36,793 nt of DNA, taken from contig JAHIWE010000070.1 in NCBI GenBank assembly GCA_018816105.1, positions 1 through 36,793 on the forward strand, given 5' to 3'. The number at the start of each line of letters is the position of its first letter. Position 1 is the stretch's first letter. A program made the position numbers and the translations under genes. The notes beneath the pieces are model-generated. The model was not told the origin of the DNA. It did not search any database and was given only the letters and a program-made list of their open reading frames with translations. Origin of the DNA: a bacterium. GTDB taxonomy: Bacteria; Campylobacterota; Campylobacteria; Campylobacterales; Arcobacteraceae. This document shows positions 25,725 to 34,141 of the stretch, piece after piece.

Positions 25725-26906
25725 ATGTTTACTATTTTACCAATAAAAGGTTATATTGACCAAATTGATGGATTTTATTGTGATGGAATTCATGCAGGAT
25801 TAAAACCAAATGGAAATAATGATTTAGGATTTATTTATACAAATAAACCTTGTACTGTTGCTGCAATTTTTACAGAAAATAGATTTCAAGCTGCTCCATT
25901 AAAACATTTTTTACAATATGGAGAGGATTTCAAAACAAATTTTGTTTTAATCAACTCAAAAAACGCAAATGCTTTAACTGGAAGAAAAGGGATTGAAGAT
26001 ATTAATAAACTATTTTCGCGATTAGATTTTGAATTAGTAAATCCAGTTATGAGTAGTACAGGAGTTATTGGAAATCCACTTCCAATTGAGAAATTAGTAG
26101 CAGGAGCAAAAAAATTTGATTTAACATCTAAAAATGGCGAAAATTTATCAAAAGCAATTATGACAACTGATGCATACCCAAAATCATGTATGTACGAGGT
26201 AAAACTTGAAGATGGAAGTTCATTTAAAATTGGTGCAGTTGCAAAAGGTGCTGGAATGATTAATCCAAATCTTGCAACAATGCTTTGTTTTATTTGTACA
26301 GATGCTAATGCTCCTTATTCTGATATCAAAGAGGCATTAAAAACAAATAGTGAAACAACATTTAATGCAATTTCAGTTGATGGTGATACATCAACAAATG
26401 ACACAGTTATGGTATTAGCAAATGGAAACTCAAATGCTTATGATAAAGAGGCTTTTGCAGAGGCTTTAAGACTAGTTATGCATGATATGGCGATGTTAAT
26501 GGTAGCAGATGGTGAAGGTGCTAAAAAAGTGGCTGCATTTGAGGTAATAAATGCAGCTACAAAAGAGCAAGCTATGATTGCAGCAAAAGCTTTATCAAAC
26601 TCATTACTTGTTAAAACAGCACTTTTTGGAGAAGATCCAAATTTTGGAAGAATCGCTTCAACAATAGGTGCTTCAAGAATTGATTGTGATGATGAAAAGT
26701 TAGTTATCTCTTATAATGATGTTGTTGTATTTAATAAAGGTGAAATTTGTTTTACTCCAGATATTGAAGCAAAAGCAGGAGATGTTCTTAAAAAAGATAA
26801 ATATAAAATAATTTGTGATATTGGTTTAGGTGATGGCTATTTTACTGCATATGGTTGTGATTTAGGTTACAAATATGTAGAAATAAATGCTGATTACAGA
26901 AGTTAA
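25725..26906 (+). CDS. argJ: Bifunctional glutamate N-acetyltransferase / amino-acid acetyltransferase
   Basis: ArgJ transfers the acetyl group from N-acetylornithine to glutamate (and may use acetyl-CoA) in arginine synthesis. It is made as a precursor that cuts itself before a Thr. That Thr is Thr185 in the motif KGAGMINPNLATMLCFICTD, giving alpha and beta chains of about 184 and 209 residues. Other family segments are NSKNANALTG, MSSTGVIG, MTTDAYPK, SVDGDTSTNDTVM and FGEDPNFGRI. At 393 residues it is full length. It starts 4 nt after the channel gene with a weak ribosome binding site, so it is likely read from the same mRNA. No other arg genes are in the window. Confidence 0.96.
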   Translation: MFTILPIKGYIDQIDGFYCDGIHAGLKPNGNNDLGFIYTNKPCTVAAIFTENRFQAAPLKHFLQYGEDFKTNFVLINSKNANALTGRKGIEDINKLFSRLDFELVNPVMSSTGVIGNPLPIEKLVAGAKKFDLTSKNGENLSKAIMTTDAYPKSCMYEVKLEDGSSFKIGAVAKGAGMINPNLATMLCFICTDANAPYSDIKEALKTNSETTFNAISVDGDTSTNDTVMVLANGNSNAYDKEAFAEALRLVMHDMAMLMVADGEGAKKVAAFEVINAATKEQAMIAAKALSNSLLVKTALFGEDPNFGRIASTIGASRIDCDDEKLVISYNDVVVFNKGEICFTPDIEAKAGDVLKKDKYKIICDIGLGDGYFTAYGCDLGYKYVEINADYRS

Positions 26907-26944
26907 ATAATAATTCATATTACAAAGATTAAGTACATTACTAG

Positions 26945-26950
26945 TATAAT
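26945..26950 (+). promoter_or_regulatory. Candidate -10 element of the DUF465 gene
   Basis: TATAAT preceded by AG lies 34 nt before the ATG, with AGGATG as the ribosome binding site just upstream of the start. The spacing and sequence fit a sigma70-type promoter of this phylum. Confidence 0.6.
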
Positions 26951-26983
26951 TGTTTTATCAAATTTTAATATATAGGATGTAAC

Positions 26984-27199
26984 ATGTTTCATGAATATAG
27001 AGAGCTAATCACTGAATTAAAGCAAAAAGATGCATATTTTCACAAGCTTTTTGAAAAGCATAATGAGTTAGATGATGTTATTTCAAAACTTGAAAAATCA
27101 CATGCTGATCAATTTGAAATTGAAACAAATAAAAAAGAAAAACTAAAAATAAAAGATGAAATTTATTCTATTTTAGTTAAGCATAGTAAAGAGGATTAA
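26984..27199 (+). CDS. DUF465 (YdcH) family protein
   Basis: This is a 71-residue, highly charged protein, predicted to be entirely alpha-helical and probably an antiparallel coiled hairpin. The YdcH pattern is visible: MFHEYRELITELKQKDAYFH, then LFEKHNELDDVISKLEK, and a KKEKLKIKDEIYSIL segment near the end. Its function is unknown. It stands alone, with its own promoter upstream and a strong terminator after it, so its expression is independent of argJ and gyrA. Confidence 0.9.
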   Translation: MFHEYRELITELKQKDAYFHKLFEKHNELDDVISKLEKSHADQFEIETNKKEKLKIKDEIYSILVKHSKED

Positions 27200-27217
27200 T
27201 TTTAGATTAATTCATAG

Positions 27218-27255
27218 AAGGGGATGAAAGCTTAGGCTTTTGTCCCCTTTTTTTT
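27218..27255 (+). terminator. Rho-independent terminator after the DUF465 gene
   Basis: The stem runs AAGGGGA then TGAAAGC, pairing with GCTTTTG then TCCCCTT (two G-U pairs), with a 4- to 6-nt loop. A run of at least eight T follows. It separates the DUF465 gene from gyrA. Confidence 0.92.
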
Positions 27256-27305
27256 AATAAAAAAATCTATTACAACTTATACTAAGTCCTTTTTAGATAA
27301 AATAA

Positions 27306-27311
27306 TACAAT
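27306..27311 (+). promoter_or_regulatory. Candidate -10 element of gyrA
   Basis: TACAAT lies 25 nt upstream of gyrA, after a T-rich segment (CCTTTTTAGATAAAA). AAAGG at about 9 nt before the ATG is the ribosome binding site and is itself part of a 10-bp palindrome (AAAGGCCTTT). Confidence 0.5.
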
Positions 27312-27335
27312 TTTATATTACAAAGGCCTTTTTTT

Positions 27336-29927
27336 ATGGAAAACCTTTTCGAAAATCAAGATATTATAGACATAAATATTGAAGACTCAGTTAAAGCTTC
27401 TTATTTAGATTACTCTATGAGTGTTATTATTGGTCGTGCATTACCTGATGCAAAAGATGGTTTAAAGCCCGTGCATAGAAGAATTTTATTTGCTATGCAT
27501 GATTTGAACATTACTTCAAAATCTTCTTACAAAAAATCAGCAAGAATAGTTGGAGATGTTATTGGTAAGTACCACCCACATGGAGATACTTCAGTTTACG
27601 ATGCATTAGTAAGAATGGCTCAAACATTCTCAATGAGAGCACCACTTGTTGATGGTCAAGGGAACTTCGGTTCTATTGATGGTGATAGTGCTGCTGCTAT
27701 GAGATATACAGAAGCTAGAATGACAAAAATAGCTGAAGAAGTACTAAGAGATTTAGATAAAGATACTGTAAACTTTACTCCAAACTACGATGATACGATG
27801 AAAGAACCTTCAGTTCTTCCAACACGAGTACCAACACTTTTATTAAACGGAAGTGAAGGAATTGCAGTTGGTATGGCTACAAAAATACCACCTCATAATA
27901 TTAACGAATTATTAAATGCAGTTTTATACACAATTGATAATCCGGATGTTACAGCTGATGAATTAATGCAGTTTATTCAAGGACCAGATTTCCCAACAGG
28001 TGGAACTATTTTTGGAAGACGTGGAATCATTGATGCTTATAATACAGGTCGAGGAAGAGTAAGAATTAGAGCAAAACATCATATTGAAACAAGAGGTAAA
28101 AAAGAGATTATTGTTCTTGATGAATTACCTTATCAAGTTAATAAATCAAGATTAATTGAACTTATTGCAACTCTTGCAAAAGATAAGCAAATTGATGGTA
28201 TCTCAGAAGTTAGAGATGAATCAGATAGAGAAGGTATTAGAGTTGTAATTGAGCTTAAAAAAGATGCTATGAGTGAAATAGTATTAAATAATTTATATAA
28301 ATCAACTCCTATGGAAACGACATTTGGTATTATTTTACTAGCTGTTTACAATAAAGAACCAAAGGTATTTAATTTACCACAATTATTAAATATTTTCTTA
28401 TCTCATAGAAAAACTGTAATTATCAGAAGAACTATTTTTGATTTAGAAAAAGCAAAAGCTAGAGCTCATATTTTAGAAGGTTTAAAAATTGCCTTAGATA
28501 ATATTGACGAAGTTGTTAGAATTATTAGAGCAAGCTCTAATGACCAAGAAGCAAAAGATAGTTTACAAAATAGATTTGGTTTAAGTCCAATTCAATCTCA
28601 AGCTATTTTAGATATGAGATTAGGAAGATTAACAGGTCTTCAAAGGGATAAATTAGAAGCTGAATATCAAGAATTAATGATATTAATTGCTGAACTTGAA
28701 TCTATTTTAAAATCTGAAGATAAATTAAATGAGATTATCAAAGAAGAATTAACAGATATTCAAGATAGATTTGCAAGTGATAGAAGAACTGATATTGAAG
28801 ACTCTTATGACGAAATTGATATTGAAGATTTAATTCCAAATGAGCCAATGGTTGTTACAATTACTCATAATGGTTATGTAAAAAGAGTTCCAATCAAATC
28901 TTATGAAAAACAAAGACGTGGTGGAAAAGGTAAAGTTGCTGTTACTACGCACGATGATGACTTTATTGAGAAATTCTTTGTAAGTAATACTCATGATACT
29001 TTAATGTTCGTTACAAATATGGGACAATTATACTGGTTGAAAGTTTATAAAATTCCTGAAGGAAGTAGAACAGCAAAAGGTAAAGCAGTTGTTAATTTAA
29101 TCAACTTAAGACCAGATGAAAAAATTATGGAAATTATTCCAACACCTGACTTTGATGAATCAAAATCATTAGTATTCTTCACAAGAAATGGTGTAATTAA
29201 AAGAACTTCATTAAGTGAGTTCTCAAATATTAGATCAAATGGTGTAAGAGCAATTGTTCTTGATGATTTAGATGAAATTGTAACTGCAAAAATTGCTGAT
29301 GTTGAAACACAATATTTAATGATTTTTACAAGTATGGGACAATGTATTAGATTCGAACTTGAAAAAACAAGAGATCAAGGTAGATCTACAAGAGGGGTAA
29401 GAGGTATCAAGTTTAAACATGATATTGACTTTGTTGTAGATGCTGATGTTGTAAGTAATGAAGACCAAGAGTTATTAACAGTATCTGAAAAAGGTATTGG
29501 AAAAAGAACAACAGTGAGTGAATATAGATTAACAAATAGAGCAGGTTCTGGAGTTATATCAATGAAATTATCTCCAAAAACTGGTAATGTTATTGGTGAA
29601 GTATTAGTTGATGATACTCAAGACCTAATGTTATTAACTTCTATTGGAAAAATGATTAGAGTTGATATGCAATCAATTAGAAAAGCAGGCAGAAATACTG
29701 CTGGTGTAATAATTGTAAATGTTGATAAAAATGACAAAGTTGTATCAATTGCAAAATGTCCAAAAGAAGATGAAGAGATTGAATTAGATGAAAATGGAAA
29801 TATTATAAGATACACAGAAGATGGTGAAATTTTAGAATCAATTGCCATTAATCCTGAAACAAACAAACCATCTACATTGTTAGATGTTGTAGAAAAAGAT
29901 AATTTAGAAAAAGAAGAGGAAGAGTAG
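27336..29927 (+). CDS. gyrA: DNA gyrase subunit A
   Basis: GyrA cuts and rejoins DNA and, with GyrB, introduces negative supercoils. At 863 residues it is complete. The catalytic Tyr124 lies in [11 protein letters not shown]. The quinolone-determining stretch reads [17 protein letters not shown]. Thr85 and Asp89 correspond to Thr86 and Asp90 of Campylobacter jejuni, so no classical resistance substitution is present. The C-terminal DNA-wrapping domain (from about residue 500) contains the blade repeats and a GyrA box, QRRGGKGK. The acidic tail (KEEEE) is usual. GyrA rather than ParC is indicated by the GyrA box and length. asd follows after 4 nt. Confidence 0.98.
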   Translation: MENLFENQDIIDINIEDSVKASYLDYSMSVIIGRALPDAKDGLKPVHRRILFAMHDLNITSKSSYKKSARIVGDVIGKYHPHGDTSVYDALVRMAQTFSMRAPLVDGQGNFGSIDGDSAAAMRYTEARMTKIAEEVLRDLDKDTVNFTPNYDDTMKEPSVLPTRVPTLLLNGSEGIAVGMATKIPPHNINELLNAVLYTIDNPDVTADELMQFIQGPDFPTGGTIFGRRGIIDAYNTGRGRVRIRAKHHIETRGKKEIIVLDELPYQVNKSRLIELIATLAKDKQIDGISEVRDESDREGIRVVIELKKDAMSEIVLNNLYKSTPMETTFGIILLAVYNKEPKVFNLPQLLNIFLSHRKTVIIRRTIFDLEKAKARAHILEGLKIALDNIDEVVRIIRASSNDQEAKDSLQNRFGLSPIQSQAILDMRLGRLTGLQRDKLEAEYQELMILIAELESILKSEDKLNEIIKEELTDIQDRFASDRRTDIEDSYDEIDIEDLIPNEPMVVTITHNGYVKRVPIKSYEKQRRGGKGKVAVTTHDDDFIEKFFVSNTHDTLMFVTNMGQLYWLKVYKIPEGSRTAKGKAVVNLINLRPDEKIMEIIPTPDFDESKSLVFFTRNGVIKRTSLSEFSNIRSNGVRAIVLDDLDEIVTAKIADVETQYLMIFTSMGQCIRFELEKTRDQGRSTRGVRGIKFKHDIDFVVDADVVSNEDQELLTVSEKGIGKRTTVSEYRLTNRAGSGVISMKLSPKTGNVIGEVLVDDTQDLMLLTSIGKMIRVDMQSIRKAGRNTAGVIIVNVDKNDKVVSIAKCPKEDEEIELDENGNIIRYTEDGEILESIAINPETNKPSTLLDVVEKDNLEKEEEE

Positions 29928-29931
29928 AATA

Positions 29932-30969
29932 ATGAGAAAGTTTAATGTTGCAGTTGTTGGAGCTACTGGTGCAGTTGGTGAAGAGTTATTTAGAGTTTTA
30001 GAAGAATATAACTTCCCTATTAATAAATTAATACCATTGGCAAGTTCAAGAAGTGCTGGTTCAAAAGTTGAATTTAAAAATAAAGAAATCACGGTTTTAG
30101 AATTAACTGAAACTTGTTTTGAAGAAAATGATGTAGAAATTGCATTTTTTAGTGCGGGTGGTTCTGTATCAGAAAAGTTTGCAAAATTTGCAGTTGAAGC
30201 TGGTGCTGTTGTAATTGATAATACAAGTCACTTTAGAATGGATCCAAAAGTTCCTTTAGTTGTTCCTGAAGTTAATCCTGAAGATATTAGATTATGGAGA
30301 GAATCAGGAATTATTGCAAATCCTAATTGTTCTACAATTCAAATGGTTCTTTCACTTAAACCATTAGATGAATTATATGGAATCAAAAGAGTTGATGTTT
30401 CAACTTACCAAGCTGTTTCAGGTGCTGGAAAAATTGGTATGGAAGAATTAGTTAAACAAATGCAAGCTTTTTTTGCATTTAATTTAGATGAAGCAGAAGT
30501 AAAAGCATTTCCTCATCAAATTGTTTTAAATGTAATCCCTCAAATTGACGTTGCTCAAGATAATGGTTTTACAAAAGAAGAAATGAAGATGATTAAAGAA
30601 ACTCAAAAAATTATGCACAAAGAGATGAATATTGCAGCAACTTGTGTAAGAGTTCCTGTTTTAAGATCTCATAGTGAATCAATAACTGTAACATTCGATC
30701 AAAATGTTGATGTTGATTTAGATAAAGTAAGAGATGCATTAAGTAATTTTGAAAATGTAGAAGTTATTGATGATTTAAAAAACAATAAATATCCAATGCC
30801 AATTATCTCAACAGATACAGATACTACATATGTTGGAAGAATTAGAAAAGATATCTATTCTTCAAATATGATTCATTATTTTAATGTTGCTGATCAAGTA
30901 AGAGTTGGAGCTGCTACAAATGCAGTTAGAATTGCTCTTAAATGGGTTGATATGGAAAATGATATCTAA
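29932..30969 (+). CDS. asd: Aspartate-semialdehyde dehydrogenase
   Basis: The enzyme reduces aspartyl phosphate to aspartate semialdehyde with NADPH, on the route to lysine/diaminopimelate, threonine and methionine. The NADP loop is VVGATGAVGEELFRVL. The catalytic Cys133 is in NPNCSTIQM, the substrate Arg is in CVRVPVLRSHSES with the active-site His, and YQAVSGAGKIGMEEL and DNTSHFRMD are also conserved. Length (345) is normal for the Gram-positive/archaeal-like bacterial form. It begins 4 nt after gyrA and its stop codon overlaps the next ATG (TAATG), so the three genes probably form one transcript. Confidence 0.96.
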   Translation: MRKFNVAVVGATGAVGEELFRVLEEYNFPINKLIPLASSRSAGSKVEFKNKEITVLELTETCFEENDVEIAFFSAGGSVSEKFAKFAVEAGAVVIDNTSHFRMDPKVPLVVPEVNPEDIRLWRESGIIANPNCSTIQMVLSLKPLDELYGIKRVDVSTYQAVSGAGKIGMEELVKQMQAFFAFNLDEAEVKAFPHQIVLNVIPQIDVAQDNGFTKEEMKMIKETQKIMHKEMNIAATCVRVPVLRSHSESITVTFDQNVDVDLDKVRDALSNFENVEVIDDLKNNKYPMPIISTDTDTTYVGRIRKDIYSSNMIHYFNVADQVRVGAATNAVRIALKWVDMENDI

Positions 30970-31481
30970 TGCTAGAAAAATTTTTTGAAAATGCAATGTG
31001 GAAAACAAGACTTTTTGTCTTGCTTCCAGTTATTTTTGGACTTATTGGAGCTATAATACTTTTTATTGTAGCTTCAGTAGATATTTTTGAAGTTTTAGTT
31101 TATACAGTAGATGTATATTTAAATGGATTACATCCTGAAAATTTCCATGAAGAGATTGTAAGTAAAATAATTGGTGCAGTTGATTTGTATTTAATTGCAG
31201 TTGTTATGCTAATTTTTGCTTTTGGGATATATGAATTATTTATATCAAAAATTGATGCAGCAGAAGATGGTAAAGCAGGGAGTAATATTCTAGCTATTCA
31301 CTCTTTAGATCAATTAAAAGATAAAATTGCAAAAGTTATTGTAATGGTTTTAATTGTAAGTTTTTTCCAAAAGGTATTACATACAAGTTATGATGGAGCA
31401 TTACAAATGCTTTATTTCGCTTTATCAATTGGAATATTATCTGTAGGACTTTTCTTTTTAGGAAAAGTTGGAAAACATTAA
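30969..31481 (+). CDS. YqhA family (UPF0114) membrane protein
   Basis: This is an inner-membrane protein of 170 residues and unknown function. Four hydrophobic segments lie at about 15-42, 68-93, 115-135 and 140-163. The family pattern is seen in VDLYLIAVVMLIFAFGIYEL and FISKID followed by a hydrophilic stretch, then LDQLKDKIAKVIVMVLIVSF. The start codon overlaps the asd stop, indicating coupled translation. The neighbours give no hint of function. Confidence 0.9.
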   Translation: MLEKFFENAMWKTRLFVLLPVIFGLIGAIILFIVASVDIFEVLVYTVDVYLNGLHPENFHEEIVSKIIGAVDLYLIAVVMLIFAFGIYELFISKIDAAEDGKAGSNILAIHSLDQLKDKIAKVIVMVLIVSFFQKVLHTSYDGALQMLYFALSIGILSVGLFFLGKVGKH

Positions 31482-31510
31482 ATTTTTTGTTACTTTTGAA
31501 AAAGTAGATA

Positions 31511-31555
31511 TATAAATATTGGTCCCTTAAAATAGGGACTATTTTAAGGATGAAA
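31511..31555 (+). promoter_or_regulatory. hemE promoter and short structured leader
   Basis: A TATAAA hexamer (31511-31516) would start transcription near 31522, at GGTCCC. The leader then holds two exclusive stems: GTCCC (31522-31526) with GGGAC (31535-31539), or a perfect 10-bp stem of 31525-31534 with 31540-31549. The second stem buries the AAGGA ribosome binding site of hemE (31546-31550). This geometry is typical of translational switches or thermosensors; its use is inferred. Confidence 0.5.
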
Positions 31556-32587
31556 ATGTCAAAAATATTTGTAGATGCATGTTTTAGAAAACCAACTCCA
31601 TACACACCTGTATGGATGATGAGACAAGCAGGAAGATATCTTCCTGAATATATGAAAGTTAGAGCACAAGCTGGTGATTTTTTAAATCTATGTCATAATC
31701 CAGAACTAGCTGCTGAAGTTACTATTCAGCCTTTAGATATTGTAGGTGTTGACGCTGCTATTTTATTTTCAGATATTTTAGTTATTCCAAATGAAATGGG
31801 AATGCATTTAGATTTTGTAAAAGGGGAAGGTCCTCTTTTTAAAGATCCAATTGTAACTGAAGCTGATGTAGATGCTTTATTAGGTGGCGTTGAAGCTGCT
31901 AATAAATTAACTTATGTTTATGAAACAATTAAATTATTAAAACAAAAATTACCTGAAGATAAAGCACTTATCGGATTTACAGGTGCTCCTTGGACACTTG
32001 CTACTTATATGATTGAAGGGCAGGGGACTAAAACTTATAATCTTTGTAAAAAAATGATGTATTCAAATCCTGAACTTTTGCATAAGATTTTAAGAAAAGT
32101 TACTGATGTTGTAAAATTTTATATGGAAAAACAAATTCAATCAGGGGCAGATGTTGTTCAAATATTTGATTCTTGGGCAGCAGCAATTGAACCTTCAATG
32201 TACGATGAATTTTCATGGAAATATATGGTTGAAATTTCAGAATACTTAAAAGAAAAATATCCACATATTCCAGTAATCATGTTTCCAAAAGGAATTCCAG
32301 CATTCTTAGATAAAGTATATGGAAACTTTGATGTATTTGGTGTAGATTGGGGAACTCCAATGGCACTTGCTAAAGAGAAATTAGGAAGTAGGTATGTACT
32401 TCAAGGAAATATGGAACCTTGTAGATTATACTCAAAAGAGAAAACTACACAATGTGTTGAAGCCTTACAAAATATCATGCAAGGTGAAGGACATATATTT
32501 AATCTTGGACATGGAATATTACCTGATGTTCCTGTTGAAAATGCTATTCACTTTGTTAAAGAGTGTCAAAGAGTAAGTAAAAAGTAA
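31556..32587 (+). CDS. hemE: Uroporphyrinogen decarboxylase
   Basis: HemE removes four carboxyl groups from uroporphyrinogen III to give coproporphyrinogen III in haem synthesis. The signature [10 protein letters not shown] is near the N terminus, FSDILV carries the catalytic Asp, and [26 protein letters not shown] and [11 protein letters not shown] follow in order. I choose the ATG at 31556: AAGGA ends 5 nt before it, whereas the ATG at 31550 overlaps the ribosome binding site. The protein is then 343 residues, family length. A radical SAM gene follows, an order I also recall from Campylobacter jejuni. Confidence 0.97.
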   Translation: MSKIFVDACFRKPTPYTPVWMMRQAGRYLPEYMKVRAQAGDFLNLCHNPELAAEVTIQPLDIVGVDAAILFSDILVIPNEMGMHLDFVKGEGPLFKDPIVTEADVDALLGGVEAANKLTYVYETIKLLKQKLPEDKALIGFTGAPWTLATYMIEGQGTKTYNLCKKMMYSNPELLHKILRKVTDVVKFYMEKQIQSGADVVQIFDSWAAAIEPSMYDEFSWKYMVEISEYLKEKYPHIPVIMFPKGIPAFLDKVYGNFDVFGVDWGTPMALAKEKLGSRYVLQGNMEPCRLYSKEKTTQCVEALQNIMQGEGHIFNLGHGILPDVPVENAIHFVKECQRVSKK

Positions 32588-32598
32588 TCTAATAAAAA

Positions 32599-32622
32599 TT
32601 AAGTAGGAATTTTCCTACTTAA
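32599..32622. terminator. Perfect 10-bp hairpin between hemE and the radical SAM gene
   Basis: TTAAGTAGGA pairs with TCCTACTTAA around a 4-nt loop. On the + strand only four A and no T-run follow, so a rho-independent role for hemE is doubtful; the T-rich side is on the minus strand. It may instead protect the hemE mRNA end or act as an attenuator. Confidence 0.5.
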
Positions 32623-32641
32623 AACTATCGAAAGAAAAATC

Positions 32642-33565
32642 ATGTCATATTCTAATTCTATTATTTTTGGACCGATTCCCTCAAGAAGATTTGGTATATC
32701 ATTAGGTGTAGATTTATCACCATCAAAAAAACAATGTAATTTTGATTGTTTATATTGTGAACTTGAAGGTGCAAAAACTACAGATAAAATGGATACATAT
32801 CCCAGTGTAAATGAAATTATTACTGCAATAAAAGAAAACTTTTTAATTCATCCACAAATTGATGTTATTACACTAACAGCAAATGGTGAACCTACTTTAT
32901 ATCCAAAATTAAATGAATTAATAGATGAAATAAATAAAATGAAAAATCAAACAAAAACATTGATTTTATCAAATGGAAGTACAATATATAAAGAAGAAAT
33001 ATTTAATTCCCTTTTAAAAATAGATACAGTTAAATTATCTCTTGATTGTGTAAGTGCAAAATGTTTTAAAAAACTTGATAGGGTTAATAGTAGTGTTGAA
33101 ATAGAAAAGATTGTTCCTTCAATGATTGAGTTTTCAAAAAAAACAAAAAATGATTTTGTATTGGAAATATTATTTGTAAAAGATTTAAACGATAAAGATG
33201 AAGAACTTGATTTATTATATGAAGCTGCTTTAAAGATAAATCCAAAGCGTATAGATATAGGAACTATTGATAGGCCACCTGCATATGATGTAAAACCTGT
33301 TTCTTATGAGTTCCTTGAAAGTATTGCAATTAGATTTGAAAACTTAAATATGAATATAATATACAAAAATAGACCAAAATCAATTCAATCATATAGTTAT
33401 GAAGAGATAAAAAAAATGCTAAAAAGAAGGCCTCTAACTAAAGAAGATATAGAAAATATGTTTGATGAAAAATCAAAACTACTATTAGAAGAGTTAATAA
33501 AAGAAGAAATAATTACTATAGTAAATAGTAGTGGAATAGAATTTTATAAGAATTTAGAAAAATAG
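32642..33565 (+). CDS. Radical SAM protein of the COG0731 group
   Basis: The 307-residue protein binds a 4Fe-4S cluster and S-adenosylmethionine through Cys32, Cys36 and Cys39 (C-x3-C-x2-C in QCNFDCLYCE). The N terminus GPIPSRRFGISLGVDLSP is characteristic of the COG0731 group. GEPTLYP, about residue 82, is the SAM-contacting GGE-like loop, and KLSLDC and IDIGTIDRPPAYDV follow. The C-terminal 50 residues form a small helical domain (RRPLTKEDIENMF onwards). Its substrate is not known. It lies 54 nt after hemE. The stop codon is already inside the terminator stem. Confidence 0.88.
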   Translation: MSYSNSIIFGPIPSRRFGISLGVDLSPSKKQCNFDCLYCELEGAKTTDKMDTYPSVNEIITAIKENFLIHPQIDVITLTANGEPTLYPKLNELIDEINKMKNQTKTLILSNGSTIYKEEIFNSLLKIDTVKLSLDCVSAKCFKKLDRVNSSVEIEKIVPSMIEFSKKTKNDFVLEILFVKDLNDKDEELDLLYEAALKINPKRIDIGTIDRPPAYDVKPVSYEFLESIAIRFENLNMNIIYKNRPKSIQSYSYEEIKKMLKRRPLTKEDIENMFDEKSKLLLEELIKEEIITIVNSSGIEFYKNLEK

Positions 33566-33597
33566 ACTTTTATGTCTTGACAATAAAGTCTTTTTTT
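33564..33597 (+). terminator. Terminator of the radical SAM gene, embedded in the tRNA promoter
   Basis: AGACTTT(T)AT pairs with ATAAAGTCT (one bulged T), followed by seven T. The right arm and the T-run lie in the spacer between the -35 and -10 of the tRNA promoter, and the loop contains the -35 hexamer. Confidence 0.8.
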
Positions 33598-33605
33598 ACT
33601 ATAAT
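33577..33605 (+). promoter_or_regulatory. Full-consensus sigma70 promoter of the tRNA-Asn array
   Basis: TTGACA (33577-33582) and TATAAT (33600-33605) are separated by exactly 17 nt, so every position matches the sigma70 consensus. The first tRNA starts 28 nt after the -10. This is exceptional in a phylum where -35 elements are usually not conserved. Confidence 0.92.
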
Positions 33606-33632
33606 TCGAACCCATTAAAGATGAAGTCAAAA

Positions 33633-33707
33633 TCCGGCATAGCTCAGCGGTAGAGTAGATGACTGTTAATCATTTGGTCCCAGGTTCGAATCCTGGTGCC
33701 GGAGCCA
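33633..33707 (+). tRNA. tRNA-Asn (GTT), copy 1
   Basis: The 75-nt gene folds as a normal cloverleaf. The acceptor stem TCCGGCA pairs with TGCCGGA, the D arm is GCTC, the anticodon loop CTGTTAA holds GTT, and the T arm is CCAGG-TTCGAAT-CCTGG. The discriminator base is G and CCA is encoded. It is identical to the two copies that follow. Confidence 0.97.
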
Positions 33708-33739
33708 TAACTTCTTTTTTAATGTTTAAAATTATAGAT

Positions 33740-33814
33740 TCCGGCATAGCTCAGCGGTAGAGTAGATGACTGTTAATCATTTGGTCCCAGGTTCGAATCC
33801 TGGTGCCGGAGCCA
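33740..33814 (+). tRNA. tRNA-Asn (GTT), copy 2
   Basis: This copy is identical in all 75 positions to copy 1, with encoded CCA. It is separated from copy 1 by a 32-nt AT-rich spacer with no promoter-like hexamers, so it is probably processed from a shared precursor. Confidence 0.97.
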
Positions 33815-33848
33815 TTTATAAATTTTAAAAAACAAAACCTTTTCAAGT

Positions 33849-33923
33849 TCCGGCATAGCTCAGCGGTAGAGTAGATGACTGTTAATCATTTGGTCCCAGG
33901 TTCGAATCCTGGTGCCGGAGCCA
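33849..33923 (+). tRNA. tRNA-Asn (GTT), copy 3
   Basis: This copy is identical to the other two, with encoded CCA. The 34-nt spacer before it is unrelated in sequence to the first spacer, so the identity stops sharply at the gene ends. This suggests tandem duplication kept uniform by gene conversion or selection. Confidence 0.97.
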
Positions 33924-34105
33924 CTTTCAATTTTTATCAAAAACAAAAAATCAATTTTTAAAAATCTTCATTTTCAAATCAAAAAATATCATATTCCATC
34001 ATTTACTTTTATTTTGGAATCAACTACACTACTTATTAAATTATTTATATTATGAATTATTATGTTTAGAGTAGAAGTGGAAATTTAGAATAGAAGTAAT
34101 TAACC
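33924..34105. other. Gene-free stretch after the tRNA array
   Basis: No reading frame of note is present on either strand. The left part is A/T-only-like spacer. At 34065-34083 and 34084-34102 two adjacent 19-nt units, TTTAGAGTAGAAGTGGAAA and a copy matching at 14 positions, form a weak tandem repeat. A TATTATGAATTATTATG stretch before it could hold a -10. The stretch ends in a strong terminator. Confidence 0.6.
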
Positions 34106-34135
34106 AAAGGCTAGTATTCAACTAGCCTTTTTTTT
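34106..34135 (+). terminator. Strong rho-independent terminator on the + strand
   Basis: A perfect 10-bp stem (AAAGGCTAGT with ACTAGCCTTT, 5-nt loop) is followed by five further T. It lies 6 nt from the glnS stop codon. Read on the minus strand it has A-rich DNA before the stem and only a short T-run after it, so it serves + strand transcripts best, either the tRNA precursor or a small RNA, and glnS only partly. Confidence 0.88.
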
Positions 34136-34141
34136 AGAATA

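Noticed and set aside
32599-32622. Regular rho-independent terminator for hemE
   Set aside because: The stem is perfect but no T-run follows on the + strand, so it is recorded only as a hairpin of uncertain role.
33633-33923. Tandem repeat taken as a CRISPR array
   Set aside because: The 75-nt repeats fold as tRNA-Asn with encoded CCA, and the spacers are simple AT-rich linkers.
33708-34105. Integrated element or attachment site at the tRNA array
   Set aside because: No integrase, no partial tRNA repeat and no foreign genes are present on either side.
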